DNA of 64,000 bases from G963675935 sp963719005. Its GTDB lineage: Bacteria; Planctomycetota; Planctomycetia; Pirellulales; Thermoguttaceae. A program made the position numbers and the translations under genes. This document shows positions 9,522 to 16,506 of the stretch, piece after piece. Each line of letters begins with the position of its first letter. Within the stretch, counting starts at the first letter, position 1. The stretch is taken from assembly GCA_963719005.1 (NCBI GenBank), contig CAVRAR010000013.1, positions 1 to 64,000 on the forward strand, read 5' to 3'. The notes under the pieces are model-generated. The model worked only from the letters and a program-made list of their open reading frames with translations. It did not search any database and had not been told where the DNA came from.

Positions 9522-9836
9522 GCATTTCTCCGGGTTAGCCCGCGAGTATTCATGATAGTCAGGGGGTCGTTGGGCGTCAAGTTTCCGCCGTTGGTCGTCT
9601 CGGAACGGATTGTTCCGAGTTTTCCGACGCGCACCCCTCTTCCGTGGCGTCGCGCGTGGTCGACAAGCGAAACGGCCGGGCTATAATTTGGCTGTCGTGA
9701 ACGTAAGGTGGACAGGCGAAGCGCGGTCCCGCCGATAAAGAAAGGGGGACGGAGGAGGTTGTCGGGAAGACGTTATCCAAATTACGTGAAACCTGCTCCG
9801 ACAACCTGCTCCGTCCCTTTCTGCCCCCGCCGTATC
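9522..9836. other. Divergent intergenic region with repeat
   Basis: About 315 bases between the divergent coiled-coil and agmatinase genes. It carries the palindromic repeat at 9739-9822, whose right end lies only about 15 bases before the agmatinase ATG and so falls in its 5' untranslated leader. Nothing else is recognisable. Confidence 0.5.
9739..9822. repeat. Palindromic repeat, GGGACGGAGGAGGTTGTCGG family, copy 2
   Basis: Left arm GGGGGACGGAGGAGGTTGTC and right arm GACAACCTGCTCCGTCCC, related to the copy at 6366-6443. It lies in the leader of the agmatinase-like gene. Confidence 0.8.
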
Positions 9837-10712
9837 ATGCCGGACCTCACACAGTTTTTCGGGTTGCCTTCGCTCGGCCCTGAGCGTGCCGACGCCCTGG
9901 TGTTGCCGCTGCCTATTGAAAAGACCGTTTCGTACGGCACGGGCGCCGGCAGCGGGCCGCGGGCGATCGTTGCCGCAACGCTTCAGGTCGAAACGTTCGA
10001 CGAAGAGACGCTGGTCGACTTTGCCGAGTCGCCGCGCCTGCACGTCCTGCCGCCGCCGTCGACCGACGGCGATCTCGAAGAGTGCTTGGCGAGAATCCGC
10101 GACCAGGTTCGCCCGTTGCGGGGCAAGTTCCTCTTGGCCCTTGGCGGCGAGCATAGCGTGACCTACGGGTTGATCGGCGGGCTGGTGGACGATCCGGCGG
10201 AAGTGACGATCGTGCAACTCGACGCCCACGGCGATCTGGCCGACAAGCTCGGCGGCCGGCATTGGTCGCACGGCACGGTGATGCGTCGTCTGTGGGAGCG
10301 GGGCTGCCGGCTGATGCAGATCGGCATCCGCAGCATGACGCGCGAAGAGTACGAACTCGCGACCGGCAGTCCGCGGATCGTCACGTATTTTTCCCATTGC
10401 ATGGAAGAGCAATGGCCCGAAATGCTCGATGCCCTTCGCCGCCTGGAGGGGAAGGTCTACTTGACGGTCAACGTAGACGGCCTCGATCCGTCGATTATTC
10501 CCAGCACGGGCACGCCGCAACCGGGCGGGCTGTCGTGGCGGCAGACGATGGAGATTTTCCGCGTGCTGCTGACGGAATCGCATTGCCAACTGATCGGCGC
10601 CGACGTCGTCGAGTTCGTCGCCTCGCCGGTTCCCCCCGGTTGCGATCCCGCCGCCGCCCGATTGACGACGAAGCTGCTGGCGCGGTGGTGGAAGGGGCGG
10701 AAGAGTTCGTAG
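9837..10712 (+). CDS. speB: Agmatinase/arginase-family ureohydrolase
   Basis: 291-residue ureohydrolase, predicted to cleave agmatine (or a related guanidino compound) to putrescine and urea with two Mn ions. Family metal motifs are GGEHSVT (residues about 102-108), DAHGDLAD, and the third motif seen as NVDGLDPS followed by TGTPQPGGLSW. In the last motif the usual first Asp of the (S/T)xDxDxxDP pattern is Asn, so one metal ligand is altered. The ATG at 9837 is used because the upstream in-frame extension is repeat sequence. It ends shortly before a convergent PIN-domain toxin gene. Confidence 0.8.
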   Translation: MPDLTQFFGLPSLGPERADALVLPLPIEKTVSYGTGAGSGPRAIVAATLQVETFDEETLVDFAESPRLHVLPPPSTDGDLEECLARIRDQVRPLRGKFLLALGGEHSVTYGLIGGLVDDPAEVTIVQLDAHGDLADKLGGRHWSHGTVMRRLWERGCRLMQIGIRSMTREEYELATGSPRIVTYFSHCMEEQWPEMLDALRRLEGKVYLTVNVDGLDPSIIPSTGTPQPGGLSWRQTMEIFRVLLTESHCQLIGADVVEFVASPVPPGCDPAAARLTTKLLARWWKGRKSS

Positions 10713-10744
10713 CGCTGCCTCTAGGCGGGGCCGAATCTGCGAGA

Positions 10745-11146
10745 TTACGACAGAAGCACAGTGAATCCGGCCTGTTGAAAGTGATGGTCCGCGGTCAGAG
10801 CGTCTCTCATCTTTCGTGCCTTCATTAGACAGAAAGAAGCGCAGTCCGTGAAAGACCACAACTTGTCCGCCCTCCTCACATACAAACTCATCGCGGTGAG
10901 AAAGGCATCGTGATCGGCCGGAACTACTTCCACGCGCTTTTCCGCCGACAATGCGCGAACCAACGGACCGAATAGCCGGCGATCTGGTCCTTCCGCGAGA
11001 AAGTTTCCCAGTTCCGCCAGAACCCATTCGCTAGTGACAATTTGCTCGGATGAACCGATCATCCACTCGACGGCCATCGCGTGGTGTTCATCTCGCTCGC
11101 TGAGATACGCCACGAAAAACGAGGTGTCAGCGAAGAGTGCGCTCAT
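10745..11146 (-). CDS. vapC: PIN-domain ribonuclease toxin (VapC-like)
   Basis: A 133-residue PIN-domain protein, a Mg-dependent RNase by family. The acidic residues fit: D in ALFADTSFFVAYL, E in SEWVLAELGNFL, and D in SFTDCASFCLMK, followed by ALTADHHFQQAGF. It overlaps the antitoxin gene by 4 bases (ATGA), the usual layout of type II pairs, with the antitoxin first. Confidence 0.85.
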   Translation of the reverse strand: MSALFADTSFFVAYLSERDEHHAMAVEWMIGSSEQIVTSEWVLAELGNFLAEGPDRRLFGPLVRALSAEKRVEVVPADHDAFLTAMSLYVRRADKLWSFTDCASFCLMKARKMRDALTADHHFQQAGFTVLLS

Positions 11147-11379
11147 CGCTTCGCGTGCCCGTAAAGGTAGTGGTCGATGTTTCGCGACGCGTCGGGTGGC
11201 AGACTCTTGGCCTTGCCGGCGAGGCTCGCCAGAGCCCGGCTGACGGTTGGCTGTTTTGCGGCCCCGTTCTTCTTGTTGCTGGTCCGTGGAAGCGGCTCAA
11301 TGGCGACTTCCGTGCCTTCACGTAGCGTGCTGCGGCCTTCCAACACCACCACGCCATTTTTCACTCGTCCACGAACCAT
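11143..11379 (-). CDS. Antitoxin partner of VapC-like toxin
   Basis: 78-residue protein beginning MVRGRVKNGVVVLEGRSTLR, a SpoVT/AbrB-like or DUF104-like beta-strand start typical of antitoxins that precede PIN genes. A long basic linker follows (RTSNKKNGAAKQP). The ATG at 11379 has a strong GAGGAGG site; an in-frame extension to 11445 lacks one. The gene overlaps the toxin start by 4 bases. It probably binds its own promoter and neutralises the toxin. Confidence 0.75.
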   Translation of the reverse strand: MVRGRVKNGVVVLEGRSTLREGTEVAIEPLPRTSNKKNGAAKQPTVSRALASLAGKAKSLPPDASRNIDHYLYGHAKR

Positions 11380-11562
11380 TTTCCGCCTCCTCGCCGCCTG
11401 GCCGCAATTCATGGCATCACGCCCGTTGATATCCTCGCATACCATTATACCTTGGCCTACTGCGACCGCAAATGGCCAATTCCAGGGCTTGATCGTTCGG
11501 CTGCTCCCGGAGTACGATAATCCGCATCAACGACCAATCGCCGCAGCAGCACGGTATTCGTT

Positions 11563-12960
11563 ATGAAAGACTTCCAAAGCGAAAGCCTCAGCCACGATCC
11601 GATCCACGGATACATCCCCTTCACCTCTCCGACGGGCTTGCCGGCGGGGGAGGTCGCCGAACGCGAACTGATCGACCACCCCTGGCTCCAGCGGCTCCGC
11701 CAGATCCACCAACTGCAAACCGCCTGGTGGGTTTTCCCCTCGGCCGAACATACGCGGTTTCAACACGTGCTCGGCGCCATGCACCTGGCGAGCCGGGCGG
11801 TCGCCACGCTCTACGACAGCCTCCGCGAGGTCTGCCCCGACGCGCCCAGCCGCGCGTACGTCGAGTCGTTGATGCGGATGGCCGCCCTGCTGCACGACGT
11901 CGGCCACGGGCCGTTCGGCCATTTCTTCGACGAACATTTTCTGGCCGACTACGGGCTGAATCACGAAATCCTCGGCGGCGAGATTATCCGCCGCGAATTC
12001 GCCGAGCTGCTTCGCCGCATTCGCCGCAATCCCAACGGCCGGCTGGCCAACGACGAAACGCTCGATCCCGAGCAGATCGTTTTCCTCATCACGCGGCCCA
12101 GCAGCAATTTGGCCGACGGCCCGCAATGGCTCCGCTTCCTCCGCGGCCTCTTCAGTGGGCTCTACACGGTCGATAACATGGATTTCGTCCTGCGCGACGC
12201 CTACATGTCGGGCTACAGCGTTCGGGCGTTCGATCTCGCCCGGCTGTTGCACTACAGCCAGTTCACCGAGCGCGGGCTGACGATCCATGAGCGGGGGCTT
12301 TCTGCCCTGGTGCGGTTCATCTCCGTCCGCGCTGAACTGTTCCGCGCCATCTATTTCCATCGCACGGTCCGGGCGATCGACCTCGAACTTCAGGAGGTCT
12401 TCCGCGCCAGCAAGCCGTATCTGTTTCCCGGCGACCCCCGCGAACATCTCGGCGAGTATCAACAACTGACGGAATGGTCGCTGCTGATGCGTGTGGCCCG
12501 CTGGTGCGAAAGCCGCGAGGAGACGTTGCGCGAACTGGGCGAGCGTTGGCGGGCGCTCAGCGGTCGGCATCTCCGCTGGAAGATGGCCTGCGAGCGAACC
12601 GTGTTTTTCGCCCCCGGCGAAGCGGAGCGGGCGAGCGTGTTGAGCAGCCCGATCACGTTCGAGACGGCGTTGCGGAGGGAACTGCCGCCGGAGTTGAAGC
12701 AATTGTCGCTAAAGGTCGATACGGCCCGGCACGTTCACCGCCCCGGCGCCCACACGCCCTCGGCCGGCCAGAATTTTTTATACGACCCGGCGACGGGCAA
12801 GATTCGCAGCCTCGACGATCGCGAGTTATTCCGTCGCATCGCCATCAGTTTCCGCATCTGCCGCATCTACGCCCTAGACCACACCCACGAAGCCGACCTA
12901 TCGGCCGCATTAGACCGGCTAACCGGCGACACGGCGGCGGATGAGGCGACGAATATGTGA
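11563..12960 (+). CDS. HD-domain phosphohydrolase (dNTPase/SAMHD1-like)
   Basis: 465-residue HD hydrolase of the COG1078 type. It opens with SHDPIHGYIPF and LIDHPWLQRLRQIHQLQTAW. The HD metal site follows: HTRFQHVLGAMHLA, then ALLHDVGHGPFGHFFDEHF with the HD pair, and the distal Asp in YTVDNMDFVLRDAY. Family members hydrolyse dNTPs or other phosphate esters, and some act in phage defence. Here the gene follows a toxin-antitoxin pair on the opposite strand. The exact substrate cannot be deduced. Confidence 0.85.
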   Translation: MKDFQSESLSHDPIHGYIPFTSPTGLPAGEVAERELIDHPWLQRLRQIHQLQTAWWVFPSAEHTRFQHVLGAMHLASRAVATLYDSLREVCPDAPSRAYVESLMRMAALLHDVGHGPFGHFFDEHFLADYGLNHEILGGEIIRREFAELLRRIRRNPNGRLANDETLDPEQIVFLITRPSSNLADGPQWLRFLRGLFSGLYTVDNMDFVLRDAYMSGYSVRAFDLARLLHYSQFTERGLTIHERGLSALVRFISVRAELFRAIYFHRTVRAIDLELQEVFRASKPYLFPGDPREHLGEYQQLTEWSLLMRVARWCESREETLRELGERWRALSGRHLRWKMACERTVFFAPGEAERASVLSSPITFETALRRELPPELKQLSLKVDTARHVHRPGAHTPSAGQNFLYDPATGKIRSLDDRELFRRIAISFRICRIYALDHTHEADLSAALDRLTGDTAADEATNM

Positions 12961-13025
12961 AGCTGCATCGCGAGTCCGCTTTCCTTTATGCTGCCTCCCC
13001 GTTACACGGGGAATCTCGAAGTTGG

Positions 13026-13031
13026 TATAAT
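13026..13031 (+). promoter_or_regulatory. Possible -10 box
   Basis: TATAAT lies 42 bases before the ATG of the small gene at 13073. A weak GTTACA at 13001-13006 with 19-base spacing could be the -35. Exact -10 identity is unusual in this GC-rich window, but the pairing is poor. Confidence 0.35.
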
Positions 13032-13072
13032 AGGAAGGGTGTACGAGGTTGGTTGATCCGCCAGGGAGACAC

Positions 13073-13297
13073 ATGCCCATGAGCGCTACTGTGGCCCAGA
13101 TGACGAGGGACGAACTCCAGGAGTTGATCGGAGCCGTCGTCGAGCAGAAGTTGGTCGAACTGCTCGGCGACCCCGACGAAGGCTTGCCGTTGAAGAAGGC
13201 ATTGCAGGATCGGCTCGTTCGGCAAATGGCGGCCGTCGCCGAGGGCGAGCGAGGCGAACCGCTTGAGGATGTTACTCGCAACCTCGGTCTGTCCTAA
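13073..13297 (+). CDS. Small antitoxin-like hypothetical protein
   Basis: 74-residue acidic protein (MPMSATVAQMTRDELQELIG ... EGERGEPLEDVTRNLGLS). This layout matches short antitoxin-like proteins found in front of RelE/ParE toxins, with a helical N-terminus and a (G)EPLEDVxRxLGL tail. A GGGAGAC ribosome site supports the ATG at 13073. Immediately downstream only the last residues of a RelE-like toxin remain (13332-13376), so this is probably an orphaned antitoxin. Confidence 0.65.
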   Translation: MPMSATVAQMTRDELQELIGAVVEQKLVELLGDPDEGLPLKKALQDRLVRQMAAVAEGERGEPLEDVTRNLGLS

Positions 13298-13331
13298 CGA
13301 CCATGCAGACCATGCACAAGGCCCAACTGTT

Positions 13332-13376
13332 ATTCATGCGATTGGTCACCGCAGAGACATCTACAGGAAGAAGTGA
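13332..13376 (+). pseudogene. Remnant: C-terminus of a RelE/ParE-type toxin
   Basis: One frame reads IHAIGHRRDIYRKK followed by a stop. The AIGHRRxIYR ending is characteristic of RelE/ParE toxins. No toxin-like sequence precedes it in this frame, so the rest of the gene has been deleted. Confidence 0.5.
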
Positions 13377-13394
13377 CCGGGGAATGCGACAATT

Positions 13395-13447
13395 TCGTAG
13401 TCCCGCTTTTAGGCGGAAAGGCCGGCTGAAGCCGGGACTACGAACTT
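13395..13447. repeat. Palindromic repeat, TTCGTAGTCCCG family
   Basis: TTCGTAGTCCCGCTT and GCCGGGACTACGAA are inverted arms. A related copy is at 24482-24537. Confidence 0.7.
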
Positions 13448-13901
13448 GGAAGAATCGCTGGTTACGCGTTCTCTTGCTCGTGCCGCGCCTGCCAGAACGA
13501 GATTTGGCAGTCCCTTAGGTCTTCATCATCCTGCGGAATATAGAACTCCACAATGCAGGGCCTATCGGGAAATTGCCATTTCAACTTGGCCTCATAAATC
13601 TCTTTGAGGACGTTCCCGAGCAGAATGATTTTATCCTTTGAAATATCCTCACAGCCATAATGCTGGATGTCGGCAATGTGTAGATGGTTCATCACCAACT
13701 CGACAGATTTGCGGGTGCTGCCCACCTGACTTTCAAATCCCCTCAGCGCATTCTCAGAGAACCCCTCCGGAAGGATGTAGTCCTCAAACTCGGCGAATTC
13801 CGGCCAGAAGACGGTAGCATAGCCGACGGCTAACGAAAAATTGCCCTGGCACCCAATCCATTCTTCAAGTTCAATTCCCGCTCCGTTGTTCCACGCTGCT
13901 A

Positions 13902-14934
13902 GAGCAGTTCCACGGTAGGTCTAGCGCATTCTGGGCGAACTCGGTAAATTGGGTTCATCTCACTCAAGGAGGTGACCCTGATGAAACCGTACGATGCGGA
14001 GTTTCGCGGCGAAGTGCTCGCCGCGTGCGATACGAACGAAGAGCGGCGCGTGATTGCGCTGCGTTTCAAAGTTTCAGAATCTTGGGTGCGGCGCATCCAG
14101 CAACAACGTCGCGAGACCGGCCAAGTGGCGCCAAAGAAGGCGGCTCCGCGTCAGCCCGCGTGGCATGCTCGGGCAGACTGGCTCGTCGCCAAGATCGCGG
14201 CTCGGCCCGACATCTATCTGCGCGAACTGCAAGCCGATTTGAAGCGGGAGCGCGGCGAAGAGGTTTGCCTGGGAACGCTTTGCGCCGCATGCCAAGCGCT
14301 CAAGCAGTCGCGAAAAAAAAGACGCTGATTGCCAGCGAACAGGATCGCCCCGATGTGGTTGAGCAGCGCGCGGCATCGCGCGCTTCGCAGGAGTCGATCG
14401 ATCCCGCCAAAGTCGTTTTCATCGATGAAACGTGGGCTAAATCCAACATGACCCGCACCTACGGCCGCTCGGAACTCGGCACGCGTTTGCTGGAAAAAAC
14501 TCCTTGCGGACGTTGGCAGACGACGACTTTTTTGGGCGCATTGCGGGCCGAGGGATTCATCGCTCCGCTTACCGTGGAAGGCGGCATCAACGGCGAACTG
14601 TTCCGCGCCTGGGTCGAGCAACATCTGGCACCGGCCTTGAAACCTGGCGACATCGTGGTGATGGACAATCTCTCCAGCCACAAGGTGGCTGGAGTTCGCA
14701 AAGCCATCGAAGCGGCCGGTGCCGAGCTGCGCTACCTGCCCCCGTACTCGCCGGACCTGAACCCCATCGAGTTGGCGTTTTCCAAGTTCAAAAAGTTGCT
14801 CCGTGACGGAGCCGAACGGACCGTCGATAAGCTATGGAAACTCTGCGGCAGCATCCTCGACCAATTCACGGAATCCGAGTGCCGAAACTATTTTCAACAC
14901 TGCGGATACCGCTACACCTAAAATGAAACCGCTC
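13902..14934 (+). mobile_element. IS630-family insertion sequence
   Basis: About 1033 bases bounded by TA dinucleotides (13900-13901 and 14935-14936), as expected for IS630/Tc1-type TA targeting. The terminal inverted repeats are related: left GAGCAGTTCCACGGTAGGTC, right (reverse complement) GAGCGGTTTCATTTTAGGTG. The element carries one transposase in two overlapping frames. It lies inside a minus-strand gene. Confidence 0.85.
13981..14921 (+). CDS. IS630-family transposase, expressed by frameshift
   Basis: DDE transposase encoded in two frames. Frame one (13981-14328) gives the N-terminal helix-turn-helix domain (MKPYDAEFRGEVLAACDTNE, FKVSESWVRRIQQQRRETG) and stops just past a run of eight A at 14313-14320. 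Frame two supplies the catalytic part to 14921: FIDETWAKSNM, VMDNLSSHK and PDLNPIELAFSKFKKLL contain the DDE residues. A -1 slip on the A8 run fuses them (QSRKKKTLIAS). Such programmed slippage is known in IS630 relatives. A perfect AAGGAGGTGA ribosome site precedes the ATG. Confidence 0.85.
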
Positions 14935-14936
14935 TA

Positions 14937-15101
14937 GAGCAGTTTCATTTTAGGTGTAGCGTGTTGCGTGCCCTGCCCAAGCTTACCGCGGGCATGTTTT
15001 CCCGAGGAAAACCGCTATATGGCGACGCGAGCGTGGCCATAGTGCCCGTCCTAACCTGCCAAGTGTACCCAGATATCGCCAGACCGATCGTGAAACCGCT
15101 C
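14937..15101. mobile_element. MITE related to the IS630 element
   Basis: 165 bases between TA sites (14935-14936 and 15102-15103). It begins GAGCAGTTTCATTTTAGGTG, matching the IS right terminus in reverse complement, and ends TGAAACCGCTC. It has no coding capacity, so it is a non-autonomous element probably moved by the same transposase. It abuts the IS630 copy head to end. Confidence 0.75.
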
Positions 15102-15212
15102 TAGCTCGGCCTTCATGCTGTCTGGTGTGTCCATGGTGATCTGCGCATCACGCTGTTCAAATTGATCCACTCATATTCCCGGTGCGCATTCCCAATTGCG
15201 AGAAACCGCCAG

Positions 15213-15329
15213 TTACGGTTTGTCCAATATCTTCTCAATCTCGGCCCGAATTTGAGGAAGCCGCTGCTTGATGGCTTTCCAAACCAATTCGTGGTCCACG
15301 CGGAAGTAGAAGTGAACCTGGTCTCTCAT
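15213..15329 (-). pseudogene. Truncated HEPN (DUF86) toxin
   Basis: A 38-residue ORF (MRDQVHFYFRVDHELVWKAI ... IEKILDKP) matches the extreme C-terminus of MNT-associated HEPN RNases, which normally reads RDxLxHxYFxVDxExVW. Here the ORF starts directly at that motif, and the RX4-6H spacing is shortened to R-X3-H. About 80 N-terminal residues are missing. The ATG overlaps the MNT stop (ATGA), so the deletion lies exactly at the gene junction. Probably inactive. Confidence 0.7.
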
Positions 15330-15616
15330 ACCGCCACAACCTTCCGAAGCACCGCTTCCCGCAGTTCTTCGCGAAGGGCTCGCTTCGAGACGACATCCAC
15401 CTTCCGCTGCAATTCCTCCTCAAGGTAGAGGGTCAGGCCCATCAGGTCGAACAAGTCGGCCCCTTCTTCAAACTCCACCAGCACGTCGATGTCGCTCTGG
15501 CCGCTTTGTTCGCCCCGCACGAAGGAGCCGAACATGCCGAGTTCTTTCACCTTGTAAGAGGCGGCTGCGCGGGGCTTCAACCCCCTGAGCTTGGCAAGAA
15601 CGATCTCGGCATCCAT
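15326..15616 (-). CDS. mntA: MNT-type minimal nucleotidyltransferase antitoxin
   Basis: 96-residue nucleotidyltransferase, normally an AMPylating antitoxin that modifies the HEPN toxin. The GSFVRGEQSGQSDIDVLVEF motif (GSxxRGxxxxxSDIDV) gives the catalytic acidic pair. An AAGGAG site 9 bases before the ATG at 15616 supports this start over an extension to 15727. The C-terminus REAVLRKVVAV is intact. Its partner HEPN gene survives only as a 38-residue tail, so this is an orphan antitoxin. Confidence 0.85.
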   Translation of the reverse strand: MDAEIVLAKLRGLKPRAAASYKVKELGMFGSFVRGEQSGQSDIDVLVEFEEGADLFDLMGLTLYLEEELQRKVDVVSKRALREELREAVLRKVVAV

Positions 15617-15723
15617 CGCTTGGGCTCCTTTGCGGCAAGCCTCGACATCCCCAAGTGTGGCTGACGTGGGGTGGGCCGTCAAGTAGGGAGAATTCCGCCT
15701 GCCGTACAGGCATTTCGCGGCAC

Positions 15724-16281
15724 TCACGATTGGTCGATCTTGCCGTGTGTCAGTTCTTCTAACGCGGCGGCGAAGACGTCGTAGGCGTCGGCGTCGTAGA
15801 GGACGAACCGTACCGACTCCGGTTGCTCACTGCGTTCGAGGAAGTCGATCGCCGTCGAGATCGCGATTCGGGCCGCCTGCTGCATGGGAAAACGGTAGGC
15901 GCCGGTGCTCAGGGCGGGCAGGGCGATGCTGCGGCAGTCGTGCTCGGCGGCCAATTCGAGACTGCGACGGTACGCCCCGGCCAACAACTCGGCCTCGCCG
16001 CGCTGGCCGCCCGACCAAACGGGGCCGACGGCGTGAATGACGTGCTTGGCCTTGAGTTTGCCGGCCGTCGAGATGACGGCCGAGCCGGTGGGGCAGCCCT
16101 GGGGATAGCGGGCGTCGGTGTCCTGCATGATCTCGGGACCACCGCGGCGGTGGATGGCCCCGTCCACGCCGCCCCCGCCCGCCAAACGGCTGTTCGCCGC
16201 GTTGACAATCGCATCGACCTGCTGGAGGGTGATGTCGCCCTGTTGCAGTTCGACCGTCCGGCCGTGGATCGTGATGTGCAT
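15724..16281 (-). CDS. ymdB: Macro-domain protein (O-acetyl-ADP-ribose deacetylase-like)
   Basis: 185-residue macro domain that binds ADP-ribose. Motifs in order are QQGDITLQQVDAIVNAANS, GGGGVDGAIHRRGG (substrate loop), HAVGPVWSGGQRGEAELL and PALSTGAYRFPM. These match YmdB/MacroD-type enzymes that remove O-acetyl-ADP-ribose or mono-ADP-ribose. It lies 107 bases upstream of the MNT gene on the same strand, within the accessory island. It may counter ADP-ribosylation-type toxins, but this is a guess from context. Confidence 0.9.
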   Translation of the reverse strand: MHITIHGRTVELQQGDITLQQVDAIVNAANSRLAGGGGVDGAIHRRGGPEIMQDTDARYPQGCPTGSAVISTAGKLKAKHVIHAVGPVWSGGQRGEAELLAGAYRRSLELAAEHDCRSIALPALSTGAYRFPMQQAARIAISTAIDFLERSEQPESVRFVLYDADAYDVFAAALEELTHGKIDQS

Positions 16282-16353
16282 GGCAGGATGACGAAACAGC
16301 GGGCGTTAGGCTGTTGGAATCGGCCGATTACAGCTTCTCGGTTCGCCAACATT

Positions 16354-16402
16354 GTAGGTGGACTTTAGTCCGCCGCATCTGGCGGACTGAAGTCCGCCCT
16401 AC
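16354..16402. repeat. Palindromic repeat, GTAGGTGGACTTTAGTCCGCC family
   Basis: GTAGGTGGACTTTAGTCCGC and GCGGACTGAAGTCCGCCCTA arms are separated by a few bases. Same family as 3709, 38143 and 40207. Confidence 0.85.
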
Positions 16403-16457
16403 ACTGGGTTGCGGCCCAGCGTTGGCAATCTCCCACTAAACGAAGGGTGTCTCAACA

Positions 16458-16488
16458 GCAAAGCCGCGACCAGTGGTCGCGGCTTTGC
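16458..16488 (-). terminator. Probable terminator after the KamA-family gene
   Basis: GCAAAGCCGCGACCAGTGGT...CGGCTTTGC is a perfect 13-base-pair stem with a short loop, located 18 bases past the stop of the minus-strand gene. A strong T-run is absent. Confidence 0.55.
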
Positions 16489-16506
16489 ATTCCCTCGGCT
16501 TTCCGC

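Larger units (their letters stand above)
13462..15170 (-). pseudogene. Hypothetical gene split by IS630 plus MITE
   Basis: The 3' part reads on the minus strand from 13901 to the stop at 13462 (GIELEEWIG, VFWPEFAEFEDYILPEG ... FWQARHEQENA). The 5' part is at 15170-15104, with a GTG start giving VDQFEQRDAQITMDTPDSMK. Removing 13902-15103, keeping one TA, joins the halves in frame as KAELAAWNNGAGIELEEW. The rejoined coding length is 507 bases, exactly 169 codons. The product (168 residues) is soluble and acidic with no motif I recognise. Its position directly after an MNT/HEPN remnant suggests an accessory role. Confidence 0.8.

Noticed and set aside
13303..13518. 71-codon frame starting at MQTMHKAQ
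   Set aside because: Crosses a repeat and encodes low-complexity residues; the RelE-like tail is in another frame.
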